Shown here in pieces: positions 16,570 through 23,839 of a stretch of DNA of 27,410 nt (the stretch's first letter is position 1; each line of letters opens with the position of its first letter). The notes under the pieces are model-generated. The model saw only the letters and a program-made list of their open reading frames with translations. It did no database searches and was not told the origin of the DNA. The position numbers were made by a program, and so were the translations under genes. Origin of the DNA: an uncultured bacterium (GTDB lineage Bacteria; Bacteroidota; Bacteroidia; Bacteroidales; Muribaculaceae); the NCBI GenBank assembly GCA_946184715.1, contig CAMHGU010000006.1:1-27410 (forward strand). Reading direction: 5' to 3'.

Positions 16570-17672
16570 AGCCGATACCGTTTATGCCGCTGGGCGCCAT
16601 CACCGCCCGCCGTGCCGAGGAGCTTAAGGCAGCGGCCGCCCGAGTTATCGACTCGGGCCGATACATCAACGGCCCCGAGGTGGCGGCCTTCGAGCGGGAG
16701 CTGGCTGCCAAGTGTGGCGTCAAGTACGCCGTGGGCGTGAGCAACGGCCTCGATGCCCTGCGCCTGATATTTCGCGCCTATATCGCTATGGGGCTGCTCC
16801 ACGAGGGCGACGAGGTGATAGTGCCGGCCAATACCTACATAGCCTCGGTGCTCGCCGTCACCGACAGCCACCTGCGCCCGGTATTCGTAGAGCCCGACCC
16901 GTCCACTATGAATCTCAATCTGAGCCTTCTGCCCCAAGCCCTCACGCCGCGCACCCGCGCCATTATGGTGGTGCACCTCTACGGCACGCCCTGCTGGGGC
17001 TCGGAGCTGGAGCGGATAGCCGCCGAGCGCGGCCTGCTCATCGTGGAGGACAACGCGCAAGCCATCGGTGCCCTCTACGGCGACCGCCCCTGCGGTAGCC
17101 TCGGTAATGCCGCCGGCAATAGCTTCTACCCCACCAAGAACCTCGGCGCTATAGGCGACGCCGGCGCCGTCACTACCGACGATGAGCAGCTGGCCGTCAC
17201 CGTCCGCGCCATCGCCAACTACGGTAGCGACCGCCGTTACCACAACATATACCGCGGCTTCAACTGCCGCCTCGATGAGATGCAGGCCGCCCTCCTCCGG
17301 GTGAATATGCGATACCTCGACGAGGAGAACAGTATCAGGCGCGCCAACGCCGCCTTCTATGCCGACGCCATCAGCAACCCGCTGCTCGAGCTGCCGGCCT
17401 CGCCCGCCGGAGCCACCCCGGTATGGCACCAATATGTGGTACGATGCGCGCAGCGCGACCGCCTGAGGCAGTATCTGGCCGACCACGACATTGCCACCGA
17501 CGTGCTCTACCCCACTCCGCCGCACCTCCAGCCCTGCTACAACGAATATGCCCACCTGTCGCTACCCATCGCCGAGCGTCTAAGCCGCGAGGTGATGAGC
17601 CTGCCTGTAAGCTCGGCCCTCACCGCCGAGCAAGCCGGCTACATAGCGCGCACTATTAACGACTTCCGATAA
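16566..17672 (+). CDS. FdtB-like sugar 3-aminotransferase (DegT/DnrJ/EryC1/StrS family)
   Basis: PLP-dependent aminotransferase (368 aa) expected to aminate the 3-keto sugar made by the ketoisomerase, yielding a dTDP-3-amino-3,6-dideoxyhexose. The N-terminal GRYINGPEVAAFE segment is typical of sugar aminotransferases. VEDNAQAIGA contains D162, the pyridine-nitrogen contact, and SFYPTKNLGAIGDAGA contains K191, the Schiff-base lysine. FNCRLDEMQAA is also conserved. The ATG at 16566 overlaps the preceding stop as ATGA and gives MKPIPFMPLG. A longer reading beginning inside the upstream gene is not supported. Only 4 nt separate it from the MBOAT gene. Confidence 0.92.
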   Translation: MKPIPFMPLGAITARRAEELKAAAARVIDSGRYINGPEVAAFERELAAKCGVKYAVGVSNGLDALRLIFRAYIAMGLLHEGDEVIVPANTYIASVLAVTDSHLRPVFVEPDPSTMNLNLSLLPQALTPRTRAIMVVHLYGTPCWGSELERIAAERGLLIVEDNAQAIGALYGDRPCGSLGNAAGNSFYPTKNLGAIGDAGAVTTDDEQLAVTVRAIANYGSDRRYHNIYRGFNCRLDEMQAALLRVNMRYLDEENSIRRANAAFYADAISNPLLELPASPAGATPVWHQYVVRCAQRDRLRQYLADHDIATDVLYPTPPHLQPCYNEYAHLSLPIAERLSREVMSLPVSSALTAEQAGYIARTINDFR

Positions 17673-17676
17673 TCCG

Positions 17677-19080
17677 ATGCTGTTCAACACCATAGAGTTT
17701 GCCATCTTCGCCATCGTGGTGTTCTACGCCTACTGGGCATTGCGCCACCGTCTGCGCTGGCAGAATGCCTTCGTGGTGGCAGCAAGCTACTTCTTCTACG
17801 CCTATTGGGACTGGCGATTCCTGTCGCTGCTGCTGGTGACCACCGGCGCCACCTACGCCTCCGGCCTGCTCATCGAGCGCGCCCCGAGCAAGCGCCGGGC
17901 CAAAGCCGTGATGTGGGCCTGCGTGGCGCTCAACATAGGCATGCTCGCCTTCTTCAAGTACTTCCATTTCTTTGCCGCGGGCGCGCAAGCCATCGCGGCC
18001 GCCTTCGGCTACCGCCTCGACTGGGTCACCACCGAGATTCTGCTCCCTATTGGCATTTCGTTCTATACGTTCCAGGCCGTGGGCTACACCGTCGATGTGT
18101 ACAAAGGCCGCACCGAAGCCAGCCACGACCCGCTCGCCTTTATGGCATTCATCGCCTTCTTCCCGCAGCTCATCGCCGGACCCATAGAGCGGGCCTCCGA
18201 CCTCCTGCCGCAGTTTCACCGCGAGCGCACATTCCGCTACGACGAGGCGGTGCTCGGTATGCGGCAGATTCTCTGGGGATTGGCCAAGAAGGTGCTCGTG
18301 GCCGACGGCTGCGCTTTCTATGCCGGCGCCATCTACGACAACCCCGACTTCTACAGCGGTTCGAGCGTGGTGCTGGCCCTATTCCTATTCATATTCCAGC
18401 TCTATGGCGACTACTCCGGCTACTCCGACATCGCCGTGGGCCTGGGACGCCTGCTCGGCATCAGGCTGACGCAGAACTTCCGCTACCCGCTCTTCGCGCG
18501 CTCCATCCCGGAGTTCTGGCAGCGCTGGAACATCACGCTTATGCGCTGGCTCCGCGACTATGTGTATATCCCATTAGGCGGTAACCGCAAGGGGCGCCTC
18601 CGCAAGTGGCTCAACATCCTCGCCGTATTCATCGTAAGCGCCGTGTGGCACTCCGCTGCCTGGGGCTTCATAGTGTGGGGCGTGCTCAATGCCCTGGCTT
18701 TTATCCCCTCGGTGGTCACCGGCCGCAAGGCGCCGCGCGAGGAAGCCTCGCTGCGTAATCTGCCCCGAATATGCCTCGTATATGTGGTGATGTCGCTTAT
18801 CTGCATCACCTATCAGTTCCCCGACATCGGCGACTGCCTCCACTTCTTCAGCTGTATGGGCCTCTCGGGCGGCCAATGGGTACTCCCCACCGGCAAGACC
18901 CCGCTGCTCTTCATCATCCCGATGCTCATAGTGGAGTGGCTCGCCCGCCGCAATAACTTCGCCCTCGAGCGTATGCCTATGGCCCGCGGATGGCGGTGGC
19001 TCTGCTACTGGGTGATTCTACTCCTTATTATATATGGCGCAAGCTATCCGTCACAACCCTATGTATATTTCCAATTCTGA
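17677..19080 (+). CDS. MBOAT family O-acyltransferase (AlgI/PatB type)
   Basis: A polytopic inner-membrane acyltransferase (467 aa) of the type that moves acetyl groups across the membrane for O-acetylation of exported glycans or peptidoglycan. Family landmarks are FFPQLIAGPIERASDLLPQF (about 161-180), QLYGDYSGYSDIAVGLGRLLG (241-261), RDYVYIPLGGNRKG (293-306) and the presumed catalytic H325 in SAVWHSAAWG. Roughly ten hydrophobic spans are visible. In the FWxRWHIS motif the histidine is replaced by asparagine (N285, WQRWNITL). Its stop overlaps the next start (TGATG). The position after the sugar-nucleotide genes suggests that the new sugar, or the glycan holding it, is acylated. Confidence 0.93.
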   Translation: MLFNTIEFAIFAIVVFYAYWALRHRLRWQNAFVVAASYFFYAYWDWRFLSLLLVTTGATYASGLLIERAPSKRRAKAVMWACVALNIGMLAFFKYFHFFAAGAQAIAAAFGYRLDWVTTEILLPIGISFYTFQAVGYTVDVYKGRTEASHDPLAFMAFIAFFPQLIAGPIERASDLLPQFHRERTFRYDEAVLGMRQILWGLAKKVLVADGCAFYAGAIYDNPDFYSGSSVVLALFLFIFQLYGDYSGYSDIAVGLGRLLGIRLTQNFRYPLFARSIPEFWQRWNITLMRWLRDYVYIPLGGNRKGRLRKWLNILAVFIVSAVWHSAAWGFIVWGVLNALAFIPSVVTGRKAPREEASLRNLPRICLVYVVMSLICITYQFPDIGDCLHFFSCMGLSGGQWVLPTGKTPLLFIIPMLIVEWLARRNNFALERMPMARGWRWLCYWVILLLIIYGASYPSQPYVYFQF

Positions 19081-20138
19081 TGGACACCACTCGTAACGAC
19101 CTCCGACGCTTTACGCTCGCCACAGCCCTCGCCGCGGTGCCGCTCCTGCTCATCGTGCTGGGATATGTGGTGGCCGACCCGTTTCGGGTGCTGCGTCCCA
19201 CCGACCCCTTCTGGCGCGCCGACGACACGATGCACGTGGGCACCAACAAGTCGATGATCAGCACTTTCCAATTCGACAGCCGCCACAAGCTCTACCGCTG
19301 GGACAGCTACATCTTCGGCTCGTCGCTCTCCATAGCCTACCGAGCCGACGACTGGGCCGCCTTCCTGCCCGATACCGCGCGGGTGTTCCACTTCGACGGC
19401 GCCTGGGAGACCTTGCGAGGCATTCAGCTTAAGATGCACTATGTGGTGGACCAAGGCGAGCATATCGCCAACGCCCTTATAGTGATGGACGTGGAGATAT
19501 TTCGCCGCGACGACATTCACCACCCCGCCCCTTACCTCTTCCGCCAGCCACCGCAGATTACGCCCGAGCACGACCTCCTGCAGTTCCACTGGAGCTTCTT
19601 CCGCCAGTGGCTCAACCGTGAGTTTCTCCTCGCTTATATCGACCTCAAGCTCAACGGCCTGCAGCCTTATATGCTTCAGCACAGTATCTTCACCACTGAG
19701 CAACCCGACTACGACCCCGTGGTCAACGAGGAGAGCTACCCCTTCTACGAGAACGCCATCGCGGCCGACATCGACGCCTTCTACGCCCGCCGCGCTCAGC
19801 TCTTCGAAGGACTACCCACCGAGGAGCACACCGCGCCACCGCAGCTCACCGCCGACAACCCCATTGCGGCCAACAATCGCCTAATCATCGCCGATATGGC
19901 CCGGCTGCTCCGCGATGAGCACACCGACTTCCGCATCGTATTAGTGCCGCGACTTTCGCTCGAACGCATCAACCCTGCCGACCTGCGCCTGCTACAAGAC
20001 ACCTTCGGCGCCGACCGCATCACCGACCTGAGCGGCAAAAACGACCTCTCGACCGAGCCTCACAACTTCTACGACGGCTACTCCCACCCTCGCCCCACCA
20101 CCTGCAGCCAAGTCCTCGACAGCATCTACGCCCGCTAA
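19080..20138 (+). CDS. Membrane-anchored SGNH-like protein paired with MBOAT
   Basis: A 352-aa protein with a short cytoplasmic N-terminus and one membrane helix (about residues 11-32). The rest is probably periplasmic. F79-G80-S81-S82 in YIFGSSLS resembles the nucleophile block of SGNH-type proteins that partner AlgI/DltB-like acyltransferases. NFYDGYSHPRP (D332, H336) near the C-terminus resembles the late Asp/His block, although the D-to-H spacing is one longer than the usual DxxH. A role in passing acyl groups from the MBOAT protein to a periplasmic glycan is inferred mainly from the overlap. Sequence support is modest. The start at 19080 overlaps the MBOAT stop. Confidence 0.7.
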   Translation: MDTTRNDLRRFTLATALAAVPLLLIVLGYVVADPFRVLRPTDPFWRADDTMHVGTNKSMISTFQFDSRHKLYRWDSYIFGSSLSIAYRADDWAAFLPDTARVFHFDGAWETLRGIQLKMHYVVDQGEHIANALIVMDVEIFRRDDIHHPAPYLFRQPPQITPEHDLLQFHWSFFRQWLNREFLLAYIDLKLNGLQPYMLQHSIFTTEQPDYDPVVNEESYPFYENAIAADIDAFYARRAQLFEGLPTEEHTAPPQLTADNPIAANNRLIIADMARLLRDEHTDFRIVLVPRLSLERINPADLRLLQDTFGADRITDLSGKNDLSTEPHNFYDGYSHPRPTTCSQVLDSIYAR

Positions 20139-20144
20139 AAGCCC

Positions 20145-20198
20145 CTTATAATCCTCATTATAAGCCTCATTTTCGGGCCAATACCAAAAAGTTGGCCC
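20145..20198 (+). terminator. Two hairpins after the sugar operon
   Basis: CTTATAA (20145-20151) pairs with TTATAAG (20158-20164). GGGCCAA (20175-20181) pairs with TTGGCCC (20192-20198). Neither stem exceeds 7 bp and the U tracts are weak. They lie in the 124-nt gap before the aminopeptidase gene and probably provide at most partial termination. Confidence 0.4.
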
Positions 20199-20227
20199 AT
20201 TGTTACCGCTATTTCGCCAAAAATCGC

Positions 20228-20235
20228 TATATTTG
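20228..20235 (+). promoter_or_regulatory. Putative -7 element for aminopeptidase gene
   Basis: TATATTTG is a perfect Bacteroidota -7 element (TAnnTTTG), 27 nt before the ATG at 20263. No good TTTG lies at 19-21 nt upstream; the nearest TTG is about 25 nt away. The promoter is plausible but weak. Confidence 0.45.
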
Positions 20236-20262
20236 TGAGTTATACACAAAATTGAATTGAAT

Positions 20263-22053
20263 ATGAGCAAGAACACGATAGAGAACCTTGAGGCATTGCG
20301 CGCCGAGATGCGCCGTGCACACGTCGATGCCGTAATAGTGCCGGGCACCGATGCCCACCAAAGTGAATACCTCTGCGACCACTGGAAGATACGCGACTGG
20401 CTGACCGGATTCACCGGCAGCAACGGCACCGCCGTGGTCACCCTCGACGACGCCCGCCTTTGGACCGACTCGCGCTATTTCCTTCAGGCCGAGCAAGAGC
20501 TCGAAGGCTCCGGATTCACTATGATGAAAGAGGATATCCCCGGCGAGCCCACGATGTACCAGTGGCTGGCCGCCAACCTCGAAGAGGGCATAATAGGCCT
20601 CGACGGCACCCTGTTCTCGGTCAACCAGGTGGCACGCCTTGAGAATTTCTGCGGTGAAAACGGCCTGCAGCTCGCCCCCGACTTCGCCCCGTTCGACCGT
20701 ATATGGCACGACCGCCCCGAGCGCCCGCAAGGCAAGCTCTTCGTCCACGACGTGAAATACGCCGGCGAGAGCGTGGCAAGCAAGCTCGAGCGCACTATGG
20801 AGCAGGTGGAGAACGCCGGCGCCGAAGCTATCTTCATCGCCGCACTCGACGAGATTGCCTGGCTCTTCAACCTGCGCTGCGACGACATCAAGTTCACCCC
20901 CGAATTTATAAGCTTCGCCTACGTGTCGAGCGATGAGCGCGTGCTCTTCGTTGACGACGCGAAGCTCACCGACGACGTGCGCGCCGCCCTCAAAGCCGAC
21001 GGCATCACCACTCGCCCCTACGAGAGCGCACGCCAATACGTTCACGACATCGACCTCGGCACCTCCGTGCTCGTCGACCCCGTGACCGTAAGCGACACCC
21101 TGGCGCAAGCTATGATGAGCGTCAAGATATGGGGCCGCTCGCCAATCCAAGCCCTCAAGGCCGTGAAAAACGCCACCCAGCAGGCCGGGATACGCGAAGC
21201 TATGAAGCGCGACGGCGTGGCGCTGGTGCGCACATTCAAATGGGTGGAGGAGAATGCCGATAAAGGCATCACCGAGGACGACGTGTGGACCCGCGCCAAG
21301 GCCGAACGCGCCAAGGCCGGCGACATATACCGCGGCGACAGCTTCGATATGATCGCCGGATACCGCGACCACGGCGCCATAGTACACTACAGCGCCACCC
21401 CCGAGAGCAACGCCACCCTCAAGCCCGAGGGGCTGCTGCTCGTCGACACCGGCGCCCAGTATCTCGACGGCACCACCGACATCACCCGCACTATGACCCT
21501 CGGCAACCCCACCGACGAGGAACGCCACGACTACACCCTCGTGCTCCGCGGCCACCTCTGCCTCGCTATGCAACCGTTCCCCATCGGCACCCGCGGCGCC
21601 CAGCTCGACGCCCTCGCCCGCCAGTATATGTGGCGCGAAGGCATCACCTACTACCACGGCACCGGCCACGGCGTAGGCCACTTCCTCGCCGTGCACGAAG
21701 GCCCGCAAAACATTCGCCTCAACGAGAACCCCACCCCGCTCGTGCCCGGTATGGTACAGAGCGACGAGCCCGGCATCTACAAGGCCGGACGCCACGGCAT
21801 CCGCATCGAGAACCTCACCCTCGTGGTGGAGGACAAGGAGCTGAGCAGCGACGAGTTCGGCACTTTCTACCGCTTTGAGACACTGACCCTCTGCCCCTAC
21901 GATGCCCGCCTCATCGACACCGCGATGCTCACCGATGCCGAGATAGAGTGGATCAACGCCTACCACCGCCGCGTGTACGACACGCTCGCGCCGGAGCTCG
22001 ACCCCGACACCGCCGCCTGGCTCGCCGAGAAAACCCGTCCCCTCACCCGATAA
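20263..22053 (+). CDS. Xaa-Pro aminopeptidase, M24B family
   Basis: Two-metal aminopeptidase (596 aa) that removes an N-terminal residue preceding proline. It has the three-domain layout of aminopeptidase P1: creatinase-like N domain (about 1-130), a second creatinase-like domain (about 155-305), and the pita-bread M24 domain (about 310-520), with a short C-terminal extension. Expected metal ligands are D395 and D406 (VDTGAQYLDGTTDITRT), H469 (GTGHGVGH), E502 (SDEPGIY) and E516 (RIENL), spaced as in human APP1. No signal peptide is seen, so it is cytoplasmic. The ATG at 20263 is preferred over the TTG two codons upstream. It is 12 nt before the next gene, with which it is probably co-transcribed. 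Confidence 0.95.
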   Translation: MSKNTIENLEALRAEMRRAHVDAVIVPGTDAHQSEYLCDHWKIRDWLTGFTGSNGTAVVTLDDARLWTDSRYFLQAEQELEGSGFTMMKEDIPGEPTMYQWLAANLEEGIIGLDGTLFSVNQVARLENFCGENGLQLAPDFAPFDRIWHDRPERPQGKLFVHDVKYAGESVASKLERTMEQVENAGAEAIFIAALDEIAWLFNLRCDDIKFTPEFISFAYVSSDERVLFVDDAKLTDDVRAALKADGITTRPYESARQYVHDIDLGTSVLVDPVTVSDTLAQAMMSVKIWGRSPIQALKAVKNATQQAGIREAMKRDGVALVRTFKWVEENADKGITEDDVWTRAKAERAKAGDIYRGDSFDMIAGYRDHGAIVHYSATPESNATLKPEGLLLVDTGAQYLDGTTDITRTMTLGNPTDEERHDYTLVLRGHLCLAMQPFPIGTRGAQLDALARQYMWREGITYYHGTGHGVGHFLAVHEGPQNIRLNENPTPLVPGMVQSDEPGIYKAGRHGIRIENLTLVVEDKELSSDEFGTFYRFETLTLCPYDARLIDTAMLTDAEIEWINAYHRRVYDTLAPELDPDTAAWLAEKTRPLTR

Positions 22054-22065
22054 CCTCCGCTCGAT

Positions 22066-22617
22066 ATGGCTCTGATTCGTACATTGAGGGGATTCACCCC
22101 AAAGATAGGACACGGCTGCTACCTCGCCGACAACGCCACCGTGGTGGGCGATGTCACCATAGGCGACGAGTGCAGTATCTGGTTCAACGCCGTGCTGCGC
22201 GGCGATGTCAACACCATCACCATCGGCAATCGCGTCAACGTGCAGGACTGCTCCGTGCTCCACACCCTTTACCAGAAATCGGTGTGCGTCATCGGCGACG
22301 ACGTCTCAATAGGCCACAACGTCACCATTCACGGCGCCATCATCCACGACTACGCCCTCATAGGCATGGGCGCCGTGGTAATGGACGATGCCGAGGTGGG
22401 CGAAGGCGCCATCGTAGCTGCCGGCGCCGTGGTGCTCAGCCGCACCAAGATTGGTCCTCACGAGCTCTGGGCCGGCACTCCCGCCAAATTCGTCAAGATG
22501 GTTGACCCCGAGCAAGCTCGGGTGATGAACCAGCGCATCGCCCACAACTACCTGATGTACTCCCGCTGGTACGACGACAGCGAGCTCCTTCCCCCCGACT
22601 TTCATATCAACCAATAA
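22066..22617 (+). CDS. Gamma-carbonic-anhydrase-like hexapeptide protein
   Basis: Left-handed beta-helix protein of 183 aa built of hexapeptide repeats from about residue 16 to 125, followed by an alpha-helical tail with the WAGTPAKFVK turn typical of the family. The three metal-binding histidines of gamma carbonic anhydrases are in place as H66 (VLHTLYQ), H84 and H89 (SIGHNVTIHG). It is of the YrdA/PaaY/CaiE-like short type. Some such proteins hydrate CO2 and some have no proven activity, so the reaction is inferred. It sits 12 nt after the aminopeptidase gene. Confidence 0.9.
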   Translation: MALIRTLRGFTPKIGHGCYLADNATVVGDVTIGDECSIWFNAVLRGDVNTITIGNRVNVQDCSVLHTLYQKSVCVIGDDVSIGHNVTIHGAIIHDYALIGMGAVVMDDAEVGEGAIVAAGAVVLSRTKIGPHELWAGTPAKFVKMVDPEQARVMNQRIAHNYLMYSRWYDDSELLPPDFHINQ

Positions 22618-22652
22618 CCAATAATCAACCAAACCAAAACAATCTTACTACT

Positions 22653-23030
22653 ATGACTGGACTATTAGCACTTATTCAAGCGGCTACCGATGCCGCAGCT
22701 GAAGCCGCCTCCACAGGCTTCTGGGATTTCACCCCCACCAGCGGATTCTACCAGCTCTGCGGCTGGGTGGCAAGTATCGGCCTCATCTTAGGCTACGTGC
22801 CTCAGGCAATCCAGACGATTCGCACCCGTAAAACCGACGACATCGCCCTCCCCACATTCCTCATGATCGGCATTGGCGGTATCGCCTTTATGCTTCAAGG
22901 CGCTATGCTCGGCTGGCTTGGCGAAGGTTGGGCACTCTTCTTCACCAATCTTATCACCACCATCAGCAGCGTGATAATCTTCGGCATCAAGATCTACAAC
23001 GACTACATCAAGAAAGACCGCAAGAAATAA
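22653..23030 (+). CDS. SemiSWEET/PQ-loop sugar transporter
   Basis: Small membrane protein (125 aa) with three transmembrane helices at about residues 31-52, 64-84 and 91-114, the single triple-helix unit of bacterial SemiSWEETs. These dimerise to carry sugars across the inner membrane. The PQ motif is in helix 1 at P50-Q51 (GYVPQAIQTIRTRKT), followed by the usual polar loop. Residues 1-30 form an Ala-rich extension beyond the 85-95 aa common in the family. It could be a weak helix or simply a long N-terminus. The ATG at 22653 follows an A-rich stretch typical of Bacteroidota start sites. The next in-frame Met is within helix 2, so this start is likely. Confidence 0.87.
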   Translation: MTGLLALIQAATDAAAEAASTGFWDFTPTSGFYQLCGWVASIGLILGYVPQAIQTIRTRKTDDIALPTFLMIGIGGIAFMLQGAMLGWLGEGWALFFTNLITTISSVIIFGIKIYNDYIKKDRKK

Positions 23031-23055
23031 CCCTCCTGCAGAGTCACTTACCCAC

Positions 23056-23093
23056 GGCGCAGCGGCTTCGCAAGCACGCTGCGCCTTTAATTT
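23056..23093 (+). terminator. Intrinsic terminator after SemiSWEET gene
   Basis: GGCGCAGCG pairs with CGCTGCGCC, and an inner GCTT/AAGC extends the stem to 13 bp with one bulged A and a 3-nt loop. TTTAATTTG follows at once. It lies 25 nt past the SemiSWEET stop codon and closes the aminopeptidase unit. Confidence 0.85.
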
Positions 23094-23135
23094 GCCCGCC
23101 TTTCTCACTTCGACATGCTGAAAATCACCGCTTTT

Positions 23136-23167
23136 GTTGCCAGATTTCAGAAATTATCGTAATTTTG
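23136..23167 (+). promoter_or_regulatory. Bacteroidota promoter for rpsU
   Basis: GTTG (23136-23139), 20 nt, then TAATTTTG (23160-23167). The -7 element is a full match to TAnnTTTG and the -33 element differs by one base. The predicted start near 23173 gives a 5' leader of about 255 nt before the rpsU ATG. Confidence 0.7.
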
Positions 23168-23172
23168 CAACC

Positions 23173-23429
23173 GCTGAGCCTTAACGTCGAGGCCCGCATC
23201 ATCAACCAAACAGGAAGGAGGCAGCAGCTAAAACCCTGAGAAACAAAGAGTAAGCTACATATCAACCTAATGTCGAAGCATCGGAGACGCGTCGCCGCTC
23301 TCCGGGCAAATTAGGTTGCGGCGGCATCGAGCGATGCCCTCCTCTTCCACAAAGCGGTTCAGAATCGAATCCGCAAGGCGACACAAGCAATCAAACAAAT
23401 ATCAACCAATAAAATCAAAACATCAAGAA
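23173..23429 (+). promoter_or_regulatory. Long structured 5' leader of rpsU
   Basis: This stretch has no long ORF but clear structure. CAACCTAAT (23263-23271) and ATTAGGTTG (23310-23318) form a perfect 9-bp closing stem. Inside it GGAGA (23283-23287) pairs with TCTCC (23299-23303), with a further GCG/CGC above. Next, GGCATC (23323-23328) pairs with GATGCC (23333-23338) around a GAGC loop. AAGGAGG occurs at 23215-23221 and CCCTCCTCTTCC begins at 23337. A 14-codon ORF lies within the first structure. The last 80 nt before the ATG are A-rich and look unstructured. Control of bS21 synthesis is inferred; I do not recognise a named RNA family. Confidence 0.6.
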
Positions 23430-23624
23430 ATGATTATCGTACCCGTAAAAGAAGGCGAAAACATCGAACGCGCCCTTAAGAAATTCAAGAGAAAATTTGA
23501 GCGTACCGGCACCGTAAAGCGTCTGCGCGCACTCCAGGCTTTTGAGAAGCCCTCGGTTACCAACCGCAAGAAGATGATGAAGGCTGTCTACGTGCAGCAC
23601 CTCCGTCAGGCCGAAGAGCAGTAA
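23430..23624 (+). CDS. rpsU: 30S ribosomal protein bS21
   Basis: Small, very basic ribosomal protein (64 aa) near the 3' end of 16S rRNA and the anti-Shine-Dalgarno sequence. It begins MIIVPVKEGENIERALKKFK, as expected for Bacteroidota bS21, and continues with the basic KRKFERTGTVKRLRALQAF helix. The ATG at 23430 is chosen because the upstream in-frame reading crosses the leader hairpins and lacks bS21 similarity. The sequence just before the start (CATCAAGAA) has no Shine-Dalgarno match. In Flavobacterium bS21 helps sequester the anti-SD, so an unusual leader on this gene is notable. Confidence 0.95.
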   Translation: MIIVPVKEGENIERALKKFKRKFERTGTVKRLRALQAFEKPSVTNRKKMMKAVYVQHLRQAEEQ

Positions 23625-23698
23625 GAGCGCCCCGCGCGCCGTGGCGAGCCAAGCCTCACCCCGCGCCGCCCTCGGTTTTCGCACCGAATATACCCCTA

Positions 23699-23731
23699 AA
23701 GCTACCCCGAGCCACCCGCTCGGGGTAGCTT
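23699..23731. terminator. Strong hairpin terminator after rpsU
   Basis: AAGCTACCCCGAGC and GCTCGGGGTAGCTT form a perfect 14-bp stem with a CACCC loop. TTCGTC follows on the plus strand, and TTTAGGGG on the minus strand. It lies about 75 nt past the rpsU stop and separates rpsU from xerC transcription. It could work in both directions. Confidence 0.75.
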
Positions 23732-23807
23732 CGTCATCGAGCGAGGCCTCCTTCAGTCCCTCAAGTACGGTGCAGCTCAAAAACAGACGCAATTAGTGGA
23801 GGGATAA

Positions 23808-23839
23808 TTTGGAAAATCGACGAAAAAGACGTAAATTAG
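23808..23839 (+). promoter_or_regulatory. Putative promoter for xerC-hpf-tpx
   Basis: TTTG (23808-23811), 20 nt, then TAAATTAG (23832-23839), one base off TAnnTTTG. The expected start is near 23845, some 18 nt before the ATG at 23864. An imperfect palindrome, GCGGTGGTTAACGACCGC (23841-23858), overlaps the predicted start and could act as an operator. Confidence 0.5.

Noticed and set aside
20227..22263. Open frame of 678 codons on the minus strand across the aminopeptidase gene
   Set aside because: It runs through the promoter region and two genes recognised on the plus strand, and its translation has no known motif.
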